Origin: Candidatus Eiseniibacteriota bacterium
GTDB taxonomy: Bacteria > Eisenbacteria > RBG-16-71-46
Direction of reading: 5' to 3'
Length of the DNA: 64,000 bases
Assembly: GCA_016710095.1 (NCBI GenBank)
Contig: JADJLL010000005.1
Coordinates: 62,001 to 126,000, forward strand
Under the pieces are notes generated by a model. It saw nothing but the letters and a program-made list of their open reading frames with translations. It did not search any database and was not told where the DNA came from. Position numbers and translations under genes: made by a program. Below are positions 17,862 through 26,914 of the stretch, in pieces (position 1 is the first letter of the stretch; each line of letters begins with the position of its first letter).

Positions 17862-17882
17862 GCGGAACGATCCCCGTTCCGC
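17862..17882 (-). promoter_or_regulatory. Inverted repeat before the Cys-rich gene
   Basis: GCGGAACG (17862-17869) and CGTTCCGC (17875-17882) form a perfect 8-bp inverted repeat with a 5-nt centre, 24 nt upstream of the start codon. It could be an operator or a hairpin in the leader. A second inverted repeat (GTCCC 17963-17967 / GGGAC 17976-17980) lies further upstream. Confidence 0.4.
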
Positions 17883-18003
17883 CGGCTACGAAGAAAGCGT
17901 GTAAAAACGTGCGAGGGAGCGTGTCATTCGGTGTTGTGGCCCGTGTCAGTGAAGTGCAAAAGGTCCCCGTTCATCGGGACACGTGCGCTCGCGGAGTCCT
18001 TCG

Positions 18004-18032
18004 TTGACGCCCTCGGGCGCGCTGCCTAGTGT
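18004..18032 (+). promoter_or_regulatory. Strong promoter-like pair before the YibQ-like gene
   Basis: TTGACG (18004-18009), 17-nt spacer, TAGTGT (18027-18032); the ATG at 18053 follows 20 nt later with no Shine-Dalgarno site. Confidence 0.55.
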
Positions 18033-18052
18033 GCGCGCACCCCACTCCCACC

Positions 18053-19285
18053 ATGCCCAAACGACGCTCCGCAGCAGCCACTGGCCGCACGCCGCTCATT
18101 CTCGGCGGGCTCGCGATTCTCGCCCTGCTCGTGTTCGCAGGGGGCGAGCTGTTCGCGTTCCTGTCTTCGGACCTCGGACGCGTGCTCCTTTACCGCCATC
18201 TGCACCTGGGAGACCGGGCGCACGTGGTGCGTTTGATCGGCAAGCGCGTGCACGAGGGGCTCCGGGACGCGGGAGTGGCCCCGTCCGAGACGAAGGAAGC
18301 GCCCGGAAGCGGCACCGCCGCGTTGCGCTGGACTGTTCTCCTGTCGCGCAGTGGCTCACCCATGAAGGCGAACGCGGCCATCACGCGCGAGATCGAGCGC
18401 GGTGGCGCCGTCGTGCTCTCGGGACGCGAACGGGTGCTCGATCGCGACGGACTCGCCGTGACGCTCGTGGTCGGCCTGCCCGGCTTCCCGACGCACGAGG
18501 TCGTGATCGAACGCGCCGGGCTGCCCGCGAAGGAATCCGACGGGCCGCGCGGCAAGGGCAAGAAGGACGACGACGCCGAGGAGCCGGTCGAGGCGGAAGT
18601 GCCCGCGATCGCGCTCGTGCTGTTCGGCTTCGGGGACGACGAAGCCGTGGACCGCGCGATCCTCGATCGCGAACAGCCCTTCGCCGTGGCGCTCTCCGCC
18701 GCGGAGGCGCGGCACGAGAAGCTGCTGCGCGTCGCGAAGGGCGGCCGGCACGAGATCGTGCTGCTCGTGCCGATGGAGCCGGAGCGCTACCCGACCACGA
18801 ACCCCGGCCCGGGCACGCTGCTCGTGAGCATGAGCGGAGCCAAGATCGAGAACATGACTCGCGGCTACCTGCGCGAGACCGGCGGCGCGATCGCGGTCGC
18901 CAACTTCATGGGCTCGATGGCCACGCAGGACGAGCCGTTCGTGCGCGCGCTGTATCGCGCGCTGAAGAAGGAAGGCGTCGGCTTCCTGCACCTGTCGCCC
19001 GCGCCGCGCTCGGTCTGCCGCGCGATGGCGGCGAGCGAGGGCGTCGCCTACGACGTGCCCGACTTCTCGCTCGACGCCGAGACGAAGGCCGGGCGCGGGA
19101 AGGCGCTGGCCGCGGCGTGGGACGCGGTCCTGGAGCGCGCGACGAACCACGGCGACGCGCTCGTGATGATGCGCGCGACCCCGGCGGCGCTCGCGTTCCT
19201 CGACGCGCAGCTCACGAAGAAGGACGGCCCCGGCTTCCGGCTCGTGGCGCCTTCCACGGTGCTGCACCGCGCCCCTTCGAACTGA
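18053..19285 (+). CDS. Divergent polysaccharide deacetylase (YibQ/DUF610-like)
   Basis: A membrane-anchored extracytoplasmic protein of 410 residues. One N-terminal helix (PLILGGLAILALLVFAGGELF), then a proline- and charge-rich linker, then a domain with the pattern of divergent polysaccharide deacetylases: IALVLFGFGDD near the start of the barrel, PFAVALSA, HEIVLLVPMEPERYPTTNPGPG, and GAIAVANFMGSMATQDEPFV. Members are often next to cell-envelope genes; substrate unknown. The normal metal-binding residues look partly replaced, as in the family. ATG 18053 is used; an in-frame GTG at 18029 overlaps the -10 box and is unlikely. Confidence 0.8.
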   Translation: MPKRRSAAATGRTPLILGGLAILALLVFAGGELFAFLSSDLGRVLLYRHLHLGDRAHVVRLIGKRVHEGLRDAGVAPSETKEAPGSGTAALRWTVLLSRSGSPMKANAAITREIERGGAVVLSGRERVLDRDGLAVTLVVGLPGFPTHEVVIERAGLPAKESDGPRGKGKKDDDAEEPVEAEVPAIALVLFGFGDDEAVDRAILDREQPFAVALSAAEARHEKLLRVAKGGRHEIVLLVPMEPERYPTTNPGPGTLLVSMSGAKIENMTRGYLRETGGAIAVANFMGSMATQDEPFVRALYRALKKEGVGFLHLSPAPRSVCRAMAASEGVAYDVPDFSLDAETKAGRGKALAAAWDAVLERATNHGDALVMMRATPAALAFLDAQLTKKDGPGFRLVAPSTVLHRAPSN

Positions 19286-19323
19286 CCGCGCTTCCGGCGT
19301 GCCGGACGGCGGCCCCGACGTGC

Positions 19324-19329
19324 TATCTT
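19324..19329 (+). promoter_or_regulatory. -10-like box before the debranching enzyme gene
   Basis: TATCTT at 19324-19329 is followed by 9 nt (CCGCGCCGC) and the ATG at 19339, with no ribosome site, as in other candidate leaderless genes here. Confidence 0.4.
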
Positions 19330-19338
19330 CCGCGCCGC

Positions 19339-21354
19339 ATGTTCGACGGACAGGATGTCCCCATGGACTTCGCCACCGCCTCCGCCACGGAATGGTTGCT
19401 CTCCGACGGCCTCGGCGGTTATGCGGCGGGTACACGCAGCGGCGCGCCCACACGGCGCTCGCACGTGCTGCTCGCGGCGGCCGCTCCGCACGGTGAGCGC
19501 ACCGCGCTCGTGCAGCGCTTCGAAGAGAAGCTGCTGCTCGACGGCGTGACGCACGAACTGTCGTCCGTGTACGCGCCCGGCCGCGCGCCGCGCGAAGGTG
19601 CGTACGCCCAGCTCGAGCGCTTCGACGCCGCGCCGTGGCCGCGCTGGCGCTGGCGCTTCGACGGCGGCGTGGTGATCGAGAAATCGCTGCGGCTCGTGGA
19701 CGGCCACAACGCGCTGCTCGTGTCGTGGCGCCTCGCCGACGGACCGCAGGCGCGCCTGAGCGTGGCGCCGCTGCTGACCGCGCGCGCGCCGCTGGCGCTG
19801 ATGCGCGAGACCACCGAGTTCAAGGGCACCGCGGGCGGCATTCCCGGCCGCGTGCGCTTCGAGACGCTGCCCGGCCTGCCCGGCGTGACGCTGTGGCACA
19901 ACGGCGCGTTCCTGCCCGCGCGCAACTGGACGCACGGCGTCGAGTTCCCGCTCGACGACGCGATCGAGTGGGGTGACGCGCGCGCGATCGGCGCGCCGCT
20001 CGACGAGTCGTTCCTGCCCGGCTGGGTGCAGTTCCATCTCGCCGCGCCCGGCGCTTCCGCGCACGTCGTGCTGTCGTCCGAGGAATCGCTGTTCCGGTCG
20101 CTGGCCGCCGAGCAGCGGCTCGGCACGCCGCCCGCGCAGTCGCTCGCGGACTGCATCGCCGCGCTCGAGCGTGGCGCGCACGACCGCCGCAGCGCCTGGC
20201 GCCGCCGCACGCTCACCGGCGCGGACCTCACCGCGCGGCAGGCGGCGATGGCGCACGGGGGCGACGGCGAACGCGCCGCGCGCCGCAGCGAGCCGCTCAT
20301 CGACGAAGCCGACGCGCTCGTGCCGATGCTCACGTCGCACCTGCTCGACGCGCTCACGCGCCGGCAGGGCCGCACGACGCTCGTGTGCGGCTGGCCCGAC
20401 CCGATCGAGCGCGGCGCCGACGTCCTGCGCTCGGCCACGTCGCTCGTGAGCGTGCGTGCGTTCGAGCCGGCGCGCGACATCGCGCGCGGCTATCTCGAAT
20501 ACCTCGACGAGGGCCTCGCGCCCGAGTCGTTCGATCCCGTCGACGGCACGCCGCGCTACGGCGATCCCGAACCGTCGCTCTGGCTCGTGCACCTGGTGGA
20601 CCTGCTCGTGCGGCGCTCGACGCCCAACCCGGCGCAGGACGAGTTCGCGCGCGACGTCGCGTGGCCCGCCCTCGAAGGCGTGCTGCAGCACCTGCGCATG
20701 GGCTCGCGCCACGGCGTGCGCTGCGATCGCGAAGGGCTGCTGTGGGCGGGCGAGGGCGAGTCCGCGCGCGCACGCGCCGGCCTCAACGCGCTCTGGTATC
20801 ACGCGCTGGTCGCCATGGCGCAGCTCGGCAAGCTGCTCGGGCGGCGCGAGAACGCCGCGTTCTACCTGGCGTGGGCGCACGACCTGCAGCGCCGCTACTG
20901 CGACACGTTCTGGGACGACGACGCCGGCTGCCTGTTCGACGCGCTGTCGCCGGCCGGTCCGGTGCGCGGCATCACGCCTTCGCAGCTCTGGGCGGTGAGC
21001 CTGCCGCCGTCCCTGCTGCCGACCCCGCTCGCGGGAAAGCTGCTCGAGACCGTGGATCGCGAGCTGTTCGACGGCTTCGGGCTGCGCGACCGCCCGGGCG
21101 ACGAACCCGCGAAGCTCGAATGGCTCGGCGTCTGGTCGTCCGCCCACCTGCGTGCGCACGGCCGCGACGAGCGTTCGCGCCGCCGCGCCGCCGACCTGTT
21201 CGCGCGCCTCGAAGGGGCGGCCCGCGGCCAGTGGCTGCCTGCTCCGGGGGCGGAGCACGCGATCCGCTCGACGCTCGCGTCGGCCGAAACGCTGCGCGCC
21301 TGGCTGGAAGATCTCGACCATGCCGTAAGCGACGAGGTCGAAGCGCGCTCCTGA
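19339..21354 (+). CDS. Glycogen-debranching-type enzyme (amylo-alpha-1,6-glucosidase)
   Basis: A 671-residue protein of the bacterial GDE family. The N-terminal domain has the family opening TEWLLSDGLGGYAAGT, followed by RRSHVLLAAAAPHGERT and a beta-sandwich; the C-terminal (alpha/alpha)6 barrel from about residue 300 contains TLVCGWPDPIERG, LNALWYHALVAMAQLGKLLG and GCLFDALSP near the catalytic region. It would cleave alpha-1,6 branch points of glycogen or related glucans in the cytoplasm. No other glycogen gene is in the window. An in-frame ATG at 19363 (MDFATASATEW) is an alternative start. Confidence 0.85.
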   Translation: MFDGQDVPMDFATASATEWLLSDGLGGYAAGTRSGAPTRRSHVLLAAAAPHGERTALVQRFEEKLLLDGVTHELSSVYAPGRAPREGAYAQLERFDAAPWPRWRWRFDGGVVIEKSLRLVDGHNALLVSWRLADGPQARLSVAPLLTARAPLALMRETTEFKGTAGGIPGRVRFETLPGLPGVTLWHNGAFLPARNWTHGVEFPLDDAIEWGDARAIGAPLDESFLPGWVQFHLAAPGASAHVVLSSEESLFRSLAAEQRLGTPPAQSLADCIAALERGAHDRRSAWRRRTLTGADLTARQAAMAHGGDGERAARRSEPLIDEADALVPMLTSHLLDALTRRQGRTTLVCGWPDPIERGADVLRSATSLVSVRAFEPARDIARGYLEYLDEGLAPESFDPVDGTPRYGDPEPSLWLVHLVDLLVRRSTPNPAQDEFARDVAWPALEGVLQHLRMGSRHGVRCDREGLLWAGEGESARARAGLNALWYHALVAMAQLGKLLGRRENAAFYLAWAHDLQRRYCDTFWDDDAGCLFDALSPAGPVRGITPSQLWAVSLPPSLLPTPLAGKLLETVDRELFDGFGLRDRPGDEPAKLEWLGVWSSAHLRAHGRDERSRRRAADLFARLEGAARGQWLPAPGAEHAIRSTLASAETLRAWLEDLDHAVSDEVEARS

Positions 21355-21762
21355 TCGGCGGCCCTCCCGGGCCCCTGCGGCGGCCAACGTCGTGACAGGA
21401 GTGACAGGTTGTTACCCGCGGGGAGACAGCGTGTCACGTGCCCGGGTTTCGCTGGGCCGAACACGTGCTCGTCAGGCGCATGTCATCCCGCGAAATACGA
21501 GAGCCTTGGAGCGATTCGCGCCCACTCGGCGGGGCGCCCCAAAAGAAAAATGCCAACGGCACGCGCGTTGCTGTGTATTACCACTGGATGCGCAGCCTTC
21601 ACGCATGGGCGTGAAAAACGAGGGCGCGCGTCCGGGGCTCGTACCCGACGCTCGACATCGTCCGAGGCAGGCAGGCCGAGGGCGGTACACCGAGCACATC
21701 TCGCAAGACAGCACCGCCGCGGTCGCGCAAGCGCTCCCGCGGCGGAATCGTTTTCGGGCGGA
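21355..21762. other. Convergent intergenic region, 408 bp
   Basis: This gap between convergent genes has visibly lower GC than its surroundings (for example CCCCAAAAGAAAAATGCCAA near 21540). It contains a short direct repeat TGACAGG-AG-TGACAGG (about 21392-21408), two CACGTG palindromes about 30 nt apart near 21435 and 21462, and a hairpin near its right end. Open frames on both strands up to 80 codons show no recognisable protein. I could not match it to tRNA, SRP RNA, tmRNA or RNase P RNA. Confidence 0.4.
21714..21745 (-). terminator. Hairpin after the AsmA gene
   Basis: CCGCCGCGG (21714-21722) pairs perfectly with CCGCGGCGG (21737-21745), 18 bp after the AsmA stop on the minus strand. No U-run follows. 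Confidence 0.45.
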
Positions 21763-24369
21763 TCAGTGCTGCGTCGTGTCCGTCACCGGCGTGGGCGCCG
21801 GCGCCGGCTTGGGCTTCCCGAACAGCCCGCGCAGCGCGCCACCGGCCGCCTTGCGGATGCTGTCGCGAGCCGCCTGCGCCTGTTCGCGAAGCGACGCCGC
21901 CTTCTTCGCGCTGTCGGCCGCGAAGCCCAACCGCTCGGCGAGCGCCTTCTGCGCCGCCGCCTTCGCGTCGGCCTCGAGCTTGGTGCGCTGCTCGGTGAGC
22001 GCGGCCGAAGCGCGACCCGCGAGGCGGTCGCGCATCGCACGCGTGTCCCACGCGATCTTCGGCGACTTGGCCGAGCCGGTCACGCGCAGGTCGAGCAGGA
22101 TGCGGCCCTGGTCGTCGGCGAGCGCACCCGCGGCCACGGCCGACTTCGCCTGGATCGCGGCCGCGACTTCCGGGGTGAGCGTCACGCTGACCGCGTAGTC
22201 GAGCGAGCCGTCGAAGCCGACCGCGCCCGCGAGCTTCCAGTCGCCGGTCGAACCCGAGAGCTGCACGGGATCCGAGATCAGCCGGCCCTGCTCGATGCGC
22301 ATCGGCAGCTGCAGCTGCTTGAACTTCACTTCGCGGAACGCCGGGATCTTCACGAACGACGCGATCGCCTCGAGCGTCGGCCCGGGCCCGAGCTGGCCCT
22401 CGGTGAGCGCCGCGAGGCCGACGAGCGTGAGCGTCTTCTTGAGGTCGGCGGGCTGCATGCCGGCGCCCGAGAAGTTGATCTTCGTGTCGAGCGTGCCCTT
22501 GAGCAGGCCCTTCGCCGGGGACCACGCCGACAGGATGTCGTCCGCCTGCACGTGCTCGATCGTCGAAGTGAGCGCGTACACCGGGCGCGCGGTGTCGCGC
22601 AGGTCGAACTTCGCGGTGCCGCGCACCGTGCCGCCGTAACCCTGCAGCGAGTACTCGGGCGCCTCGAGCGCGGCGGGCGCGAGGACGACGTTCGCGCGCA
22701 CGGCGCGCACGTCGAGCTTGCCCTGCTTGAGACGGTCGATCGCGACCGTGCCCGTGCCCTTCGCGTTCGGCAGGAACGGCGCGCCGGGCGTGGTGGGCAG
22801 GAGATCGGCGAGGTCGAGCATCGGCGAACGGAAGTCGAACGTGACGCCCGCGGGCGGCACCGAGTCCGGCTTGGCCATGAGCGCGAGCGGGCGCGTGACC
22901 ATCGCGTCGATCGTGTACGACGACTGCCCGGCCTTCGCGGTGAGGTGCTGCACCGCGGCGCGCTGCGGCGACAGCAGCACGACGCCGTTCACCTGCTCGA
23001 CGGGCTTCGGCAGGTCCTTCGATTCGGCGCGCACGTTCTTGAGTTCCGCGCGGCCGTCGAGCGCCATCGCGCCCGGGTCCTTCGCGCGGCCGCTGCCGCG
23101 CACGTCCACGAGCACGCGGCCCGAGAGCTTCGCGCCGCTCTGCGCGAGGAGCGGCCCGAGCGCGTCGAGGTCGAGATTGCCGTTCAGCGTGAAGTCCACG
23201 AGCGGATCGGCGAGCCGGCGCGCGCGAGCGGTGGCGCGCAGCGGCTGGCCCGCGACGACTGCGGAAAGCGCGGTGAGCGACACCGTGTCGGGCGCGAGCT
23301 CGACGCGCAGCGCGAGCTGTTTCACGTCGGCCGGCGCGCCGGCGTAGCGGAACGACGCGTCCTTCACCTCGACCCAGCCGCGCAACGCGGGCAGGACCGG
23401 CGCGGCGCCGGGCGCGGGGGCCAAGCCGCGGGCGGCGACGTCGAACGCCATGCGGCCGCCGCCCGAGAGCCCCTTCACCGCCTGCGCGTCCGCGACCGCG
23501 ACCCACGAAAGCACCTCGCCGAAATCGAGACCGTCGCCCTTCGCGCGCAGGTCGAAGCGCGCGTGCGGGCCCGGATCGTCCACGATGCCGGTGAGCGCGA
23601 GCTGCGTCTTGCCGAGCGAAAGTGCGAGCTGCTCGAGCGCGAGACGTTTGCTGTCCGCGTCGAACTTGCCGCGGTGGTCGATCTTCCACACGAGCTTCGC
23701 GAGTCCCTGCTGCAGGTCGGAGGCTTTCGTCGCCGTCAGCGGGCCGAACGCGACCTCGGAGATCTCGGTGTGTCCGGCGGTCGCGACACGCTTGCCGCCC
23801 TGTTCGGCGGAAAGGCTCGTCGTCGTCATGAGCGCGAGCGCGACGCGGCGGTTGGCGCGCATGTCGTCCACGAGCACCTGGCCACCGCGGATCGCGAACT
23901 CGCGCACGTCGAGATCCATCGGCTGCTGTGCGGGCTGGTCCGCGGTGGGCGCGGCGCCGAGCGAGTCGAAGTTCGACGTGCCGTCCGCGCGCAGCAGCAG
24001 GTGCACGGCGGGCTGGTCGATCGTGAAGCGGCGCACGCGCACCTTGCGCGACAGCAGCGCCGCGACGTCGAGATCGAGATACACGGCCTGCGCGCCGAAC
24101 GCGACGCCGGCGTCGAACCCGCCGGGCTCGGCGAGCTGCGGCTTGCGCACGGTGAGGCGCACCGGCGGCCAGAGGCCGAGCGACGCGCCCTCGAAGCGCA
24201 CGTCACGCGCGAGCGAGCGGTGCAGCTGGTCTTCGACCAGCGCCTTCACCTTCGCGGGCGGGAAGAGAACGGTGAGGGCGATCCACGCGATCGCGACGAG
24301 CGCGATCGGGATGCCGGCGGCGAGAGCGAGTACACGGCCGGGGCCGGACTTCGAACGGGAGGGGTTCAT
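21763..24369 (-). CDS. AsmA-family protein
   Basis: An 868-residue inner-membrane-anchored protein with one N-terminal helix (VLALAAGIPIALVAIAWIALTVLF) and a very long beta-rich periplasmic part. The N-terminal AsmA motif is seen in KALVEDQLHRSLARDVRFEGASLGLWP, and the C-terminal AsmA_2 region contains GLLKGTLDTKINFSGAGMQP and LTLVGLAALTEGQLG. Such proteins bridge the inner and outer membranes and are linked to phospholipid transport and outer-membrane assembly. The tail is Ala/Lys-rich and helical. The start ATG at 24369 has a TAGAAT box (minus strand, 24381-24376) 6 nt before it and no ribosome site. Confidence 0.88.
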   Translation of the reverse strand: MNPSRSKSGPGRVLALAAGIPIALVAIAWIALTVLFPPAKVKALVEDQLHRSLARDVRFEGASLGLWPPVRLTVRKPQLAEPGGFDAGVAFGAQAVYLDLDVAALLSRKVRVRRFTIDQPAVHLLLRADGTSNFDSLGAAPTADQPAQQPMDLDVREFAIRGGQVLVDDMRANRRVALALMTTTSLSAEQGGKRVATAGHTEISEVAFGPLTATKASDLQQGLAKLVWKIDHRGKFDADSKRLALEQLALSLGKTQLALTGIVDDPGPHARFDLRAKGDGLDFGEVLSWVAVADAQAVKGLSGGGRMAFDVAARGLAPAPGAAPVLPALRGWVEVKDASFRYAGAPADVKQLALRVELAPDTVSLTALSAVVAGQPLRATARARRLADPLVDFTLNGNLDLDALGPLLAQSGAKLSGRVLVDVRGSGRAKDPGAMALDGRAELKNVRAESKDLPKPVEQVNGVVLLSPQRAAVQHLTAKAGQSSYTIDAMVTRPLALMAKPDSVPPAGVTFDFRSPMLDLADLLPTTPGAPFLPNAKGTGTVAIDRLKQGKLDVRAVRANVVLAPAALEAPEYSLQGYGGTVRGTAKFDLRDTARPVYALTSTIEHVQADDILSAWSPAKGLLKGTLDTKINFSGAGMQPADLKKTLTLVGLAALTEGQLGPGPTLEAIASFVKIPAFREVKFKQLQLPMRIEQGRLISDPVQLSGSTGDWKLAGAVGFDGSLDYAVSVTLTPEVAAAIQAKSAVAAGALADDQGRILLDLRVTGSAKSPKIAWDTRAMRDRLAGRASAALTEQRTKLEADAKAAAQKALAERLGFAADSAKKAASLREQAQAARDSIRKAAGGALRGLFGKPKPAPAPTPVTDTTQH

Positions 24370-24499
24370 GCGCGCATTCTACGCACGCGCGCACCGCCGT
24401 CGAGCGGCGGTTCTCACCGGCGCGGAGGTTTCCCACCCGGACAGGTGCGGGAGCGCCGAAGCACAGCCCACACCGCCGGGGGGAACACCCGCGAAACGA

Positions 24500-26008
24500 T
24501 CAGAACTCCTCGAAACCTTCGTCGTGCGCCTGCGCCACGGGCGCCGGAGCGGCGGGCGAAGACGAGCCGGACGACGACGCGCGGGCCGGGGCACGCTTCG
24601 CCGGCCGGGGACCGACGATCGTCGTGCGGTGTTGATGCGCCGGCGGGCCGTACGACGACTCGGCCGGTTCGATCTTGAAGCTGCCGACCGCCTCCTGCAG
24701 GCGGTCCGACGTGTCCTTGAGCGCACGCGCCGTGGCCGAAAGCTCCTCGGCCTGCGCCGCGGACGTCTGCGTGGCCTGGTCGATGTCCTGGATCGCGACG
24801 CTCACCTGGCGCACGCCGTCGTTCTGCTGCTCGGAGACCTTCGCCACCTCGGCGATGATGTCGGACACGCGGCGCACGAACTCGAAGCCGCCGTCCACGA
24901 GCGTCACGGTCTCCTCGATCAGCTTCTTGATCTCGCGCGCCGCCTCGGCGGAACGCTGCGACAGGCCGCGCACCTCGCTCGCGACCACGGCGAACCCGCG
25001 ACCTTGTTCACCGGCGCGTGCGGCTTCGACCGCGGCATTGAGCGCCAGCAGGTTCGTCTGGAACGAGATCTCGTTGATCATCGAAATGATGTTGGCGATC
25101 TTGGACGAGCTCTCCTTGATGTCGCTCATCACCTTGATGACCGTGGTCTCGTTCGTGAGCCCCGCGGTGCCGACGGCGAGCTTGCTCGCCTGCTGCGCCT
25201 GCTCGGAGTTCTGCTGCACGGTGCGCATCAGCTCCTTGAGCGAGGCCGACGTCTCCTCGAGCGCCGCGGCCTGGCGCTGCGTCACGTTCGAGAGATGGTC
25301 CGCGGCGGAGGTGAGCTCGCCGCTCGAGCCGCCGAGCAGCCCGCCCGCGGCGACCGTCTCCTGCAGCGCGCGGCGGACGACGTCCTTCAGCTCGCCGTAG
25401 TGGTCGGAAAGATCGTGCCCGCTGTTGTGCGTGCGCACCTGCGTGAGGTCGAGCCCGATCGTCTTCAGGTAGTCGAAGAAGAAGGCGTCGCACACGGCCT
25501 GCATGTCGTAGTTCATGACCGCGAACAGCGCGCGCTCGACGCGGGCGCGGCGGCCGGGCTGCAGCGGGTACGCGCGCGCGAGGTGCTTGCGCGTGAGGTC
25601 CAGGTACAGCGCGTAGCTGCCCACGTACCACTTCATGGGCAGGTTGATCATGTTGTGGAGCTGGCCGATGTGCAGGCGGGACTCGAAGTACGCCGGGCCG
25701 AAATCACCGCCGCGCTCCGCTTCCTCGAAGATGCTCCGGTAGTAACCGGCCTGCGCGCCCTCCAGCTTGCTGCGCAGCGTGTCGAGCCCCACCCCGAGAC
25801 GCTTCGCCTGGTCCTCGAAGAACACGCGAGAGGCCCCGAAGGAAAACTGGAAGTCGTAGAACTCCTTCGCGATCGTCGGCGCGACGTTCCGCGCCCAACC
25901 CGCGACGCCCTTGAGCGCCTTGACGTCGGCATCGGTGAGCCGGATGAAGTCACGGCGAACCTTCAGGCTCGCGTCACTGATGCTGTACTCCTGACAAAGC
26001 TTGCCCAT
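24500..26008 (-). CDS. Globin-coupled sensor, soluble methyl-accepting chemotaxis protein
   Basis: HemAT-like oxygen or redox sensor of 502 residues with no transmembrane helix. The N-terminal protoglobin domain covers about residues 10-175; by alignment with the usual H-(9)-WY pattern the heme-ligating proximal His is His 118 (QLHNMINLPMKWYVGSY). A Gly common in that motif is Asn here. The C-terminal MCP signalling domain has the conserved hairpin tip IANIISMINEISFQTNLLAL followed by NAAVEAARAGEQGRGFAVVA. The extreme C-terminus is Pro/Ala/Ser-rich and ends HDEGFEEF, resembling a tether pentapeptide region. No che genes lie in the window. Confidence 0.9.
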   Translation of the reverse strand: MGKLCQEYSISDASLKVRRDFIRLTDADVKALKGVAGWARNVAPTIAKEFYDFQFSFGASRVFFEDQAKRLGVGLDTLRSKLEGAQAGYYRSIFEEAERGGDFGPAYFESRLHIGQLHNMINLPMKWYVGSYALYLDLTRKHLARAYPLQPGRRARVERALFAVMNYDMQAVCDAFFFDYLKTIGLDLTQVRTHNSGHDLSDHYGELKDVVRRALQETVAAGGLLGGSSGELTSAADHLSNVTQRQAAALEETSASLKELMRTVQQNSEQAQQASKLAVGTAGLTNETTVIKVMSDIKESSSKIANIISMINEISFQTNLLALNAAVEAARAGEQGRGFAVVASEVRGLSQRSAEAAREIKKLIEETVTLVDGGFEFVRRVSDIIAEVAKVSEQQNDGVRQVSVAIQDIDQATQTSAAQAEELSATARALKDTSDRLQEAVGSFKIEPAESSYGPPAHQHRTTIVGPRPAKRAPARASSSGSSSPAAPAPVAQAHDEGFEEF

Positions 26009-26232
26009 ACGAACCGGCCCTTCCCGAGGGTCTTCGGTGGAGGGATGGATGGAAATCCGCGCATGGGAGGATGGATCTGGAAGTCTCGGGGCTCGCCGGA
26101 AATCCATGAGGGCGATCGCGGGTGTTTTCGAGGGAGAGCGCACTCGCAGCGGCCACGAGGAGGCGTCGCGACGAAGGCTCCGGGCGAGGCTCGATGCTTC
26201 GGTCATGCGACGCGCCCCACCGGCAGTTCGAC

Positions 26233-26263
26233 TTGGGCACGCCGCTCGGCGCGCGCGTACTGT
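26233..26263 (+). promoter_or_regulatory. Candidate eda promoter, leaderless type
   Basis: TTGGGC (26233-26238), 19-nt spacer, TACTGT (26258-26263), then 9 nt to ATG 26273; no Shine-Dalgarno site. Confidence 0.4.
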
Positions 26264-26272
26264 CCGCGCCCC

Positions 26273-26914
26273 ATGGCCCCCTCCGCCCTTCAGGAACTCC
26301 ACCGGACCCGTCTGGTCGCGGTCATTCGCGCCGCGTCACCCGAGACCGCCGAAGCCGCCGCCCACGCGGTCGTGCGTGGCGGCATCCGCCTCGTCGAGGT
26401 CACGTTCACGGTGCCCGACGCGCCCTCGGTGATGCGCTCGCTCGCCGGATGTGGGGCGGTCGTGGGCGCCGGCACCGTGCTCACGGCGGCCGAAGCGCAC
26501 GCCGCCCTCGACGCCGGGGCGCAGTTCCTGATCGCACCCAACCTGTCGGCCGAGGTCGCGGGCGTCGCGCGCGAATCCGGCACGATGTACTGCCCGGGCG
26601 CCTACACCACGACCGAGATCCTGGCCGCGCACGCGGCGGGCGCGCACGTGGTGAAGGTCTACCCGGTCGGCATCGCGGGCGGCCCCGACTACATCCGCGT
26701 GATCCGCGACCCGCTTCCGCGCATTCCCATGCTCGCGGCGGGCGGCACGCACCTCGGCAACATCGCCGCGTTCCTCGACGCCGGCTGCGTCGGCATCGGG
26801 CTGGGCGCATCGCTCGCCGACCCGGCGCTCGCCTCGGCGGGGCGGTTCGACGAGATCGAGTCCCGCGCGCGTGCGTTCGTCGCGGCGGTGACGGCGCGCG
26901 AGGCGCAGGCGTGA
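26273..26914 (+). CDS. eda: KDPG/KHG aldolase
   Basis: 2-keto-3-deoxy-6-phosphogluconate (and 4-hydroxy-2-oxoglutarate) aldolase of 213 residues, producing pyruvate in the Entner-Doudoroff or sugar-acid route. The class I TIM barrel shows catalytic Glu 42 (LVEVTFTVPDA), Schiff-base Lys 128 (HVVKVYPVG), GAGTVL and the phosphate-binding AAGGTHLGNI and GIGLGAS. No edd gene is in the window. Its TGA overlaps the GTG start of the next gene (GTGA), indicating translational coupling. Confidence 0.93.
   Translation: MAPSALQELHRTRLVAVIRAASPETAEAAAHAVVRGGIRLVEVTFTVPDAPSVMRSLAGCGAVVGAGTVLTAAEAHAALDAGAQFLIAPNLSAEVAGVARESGTMYCPGAYTTTEILAAHAAGAHVVKVYPVGIAGGPDYIRVIRDPLPRIPMLAAGGTHLGNIAAFLDAGCVGIGLGASLADPALASAGRFDEIESRARAFVAAVTAREAQA

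Noticed and set aside
21430..21470. Two CACGTG palindromes as an operator pair
   Set aside because: Short palindromes of this composition are frequent by chance in GC-rich DNA, and no gene start lies next to them.
21392..21720. Small genes or a structured RNA in the 408-bp gap
   Set aside because: No ribosome site, domain or known RNA signature could be supported; only weak repeats and a terminator-like hairpin are seen.
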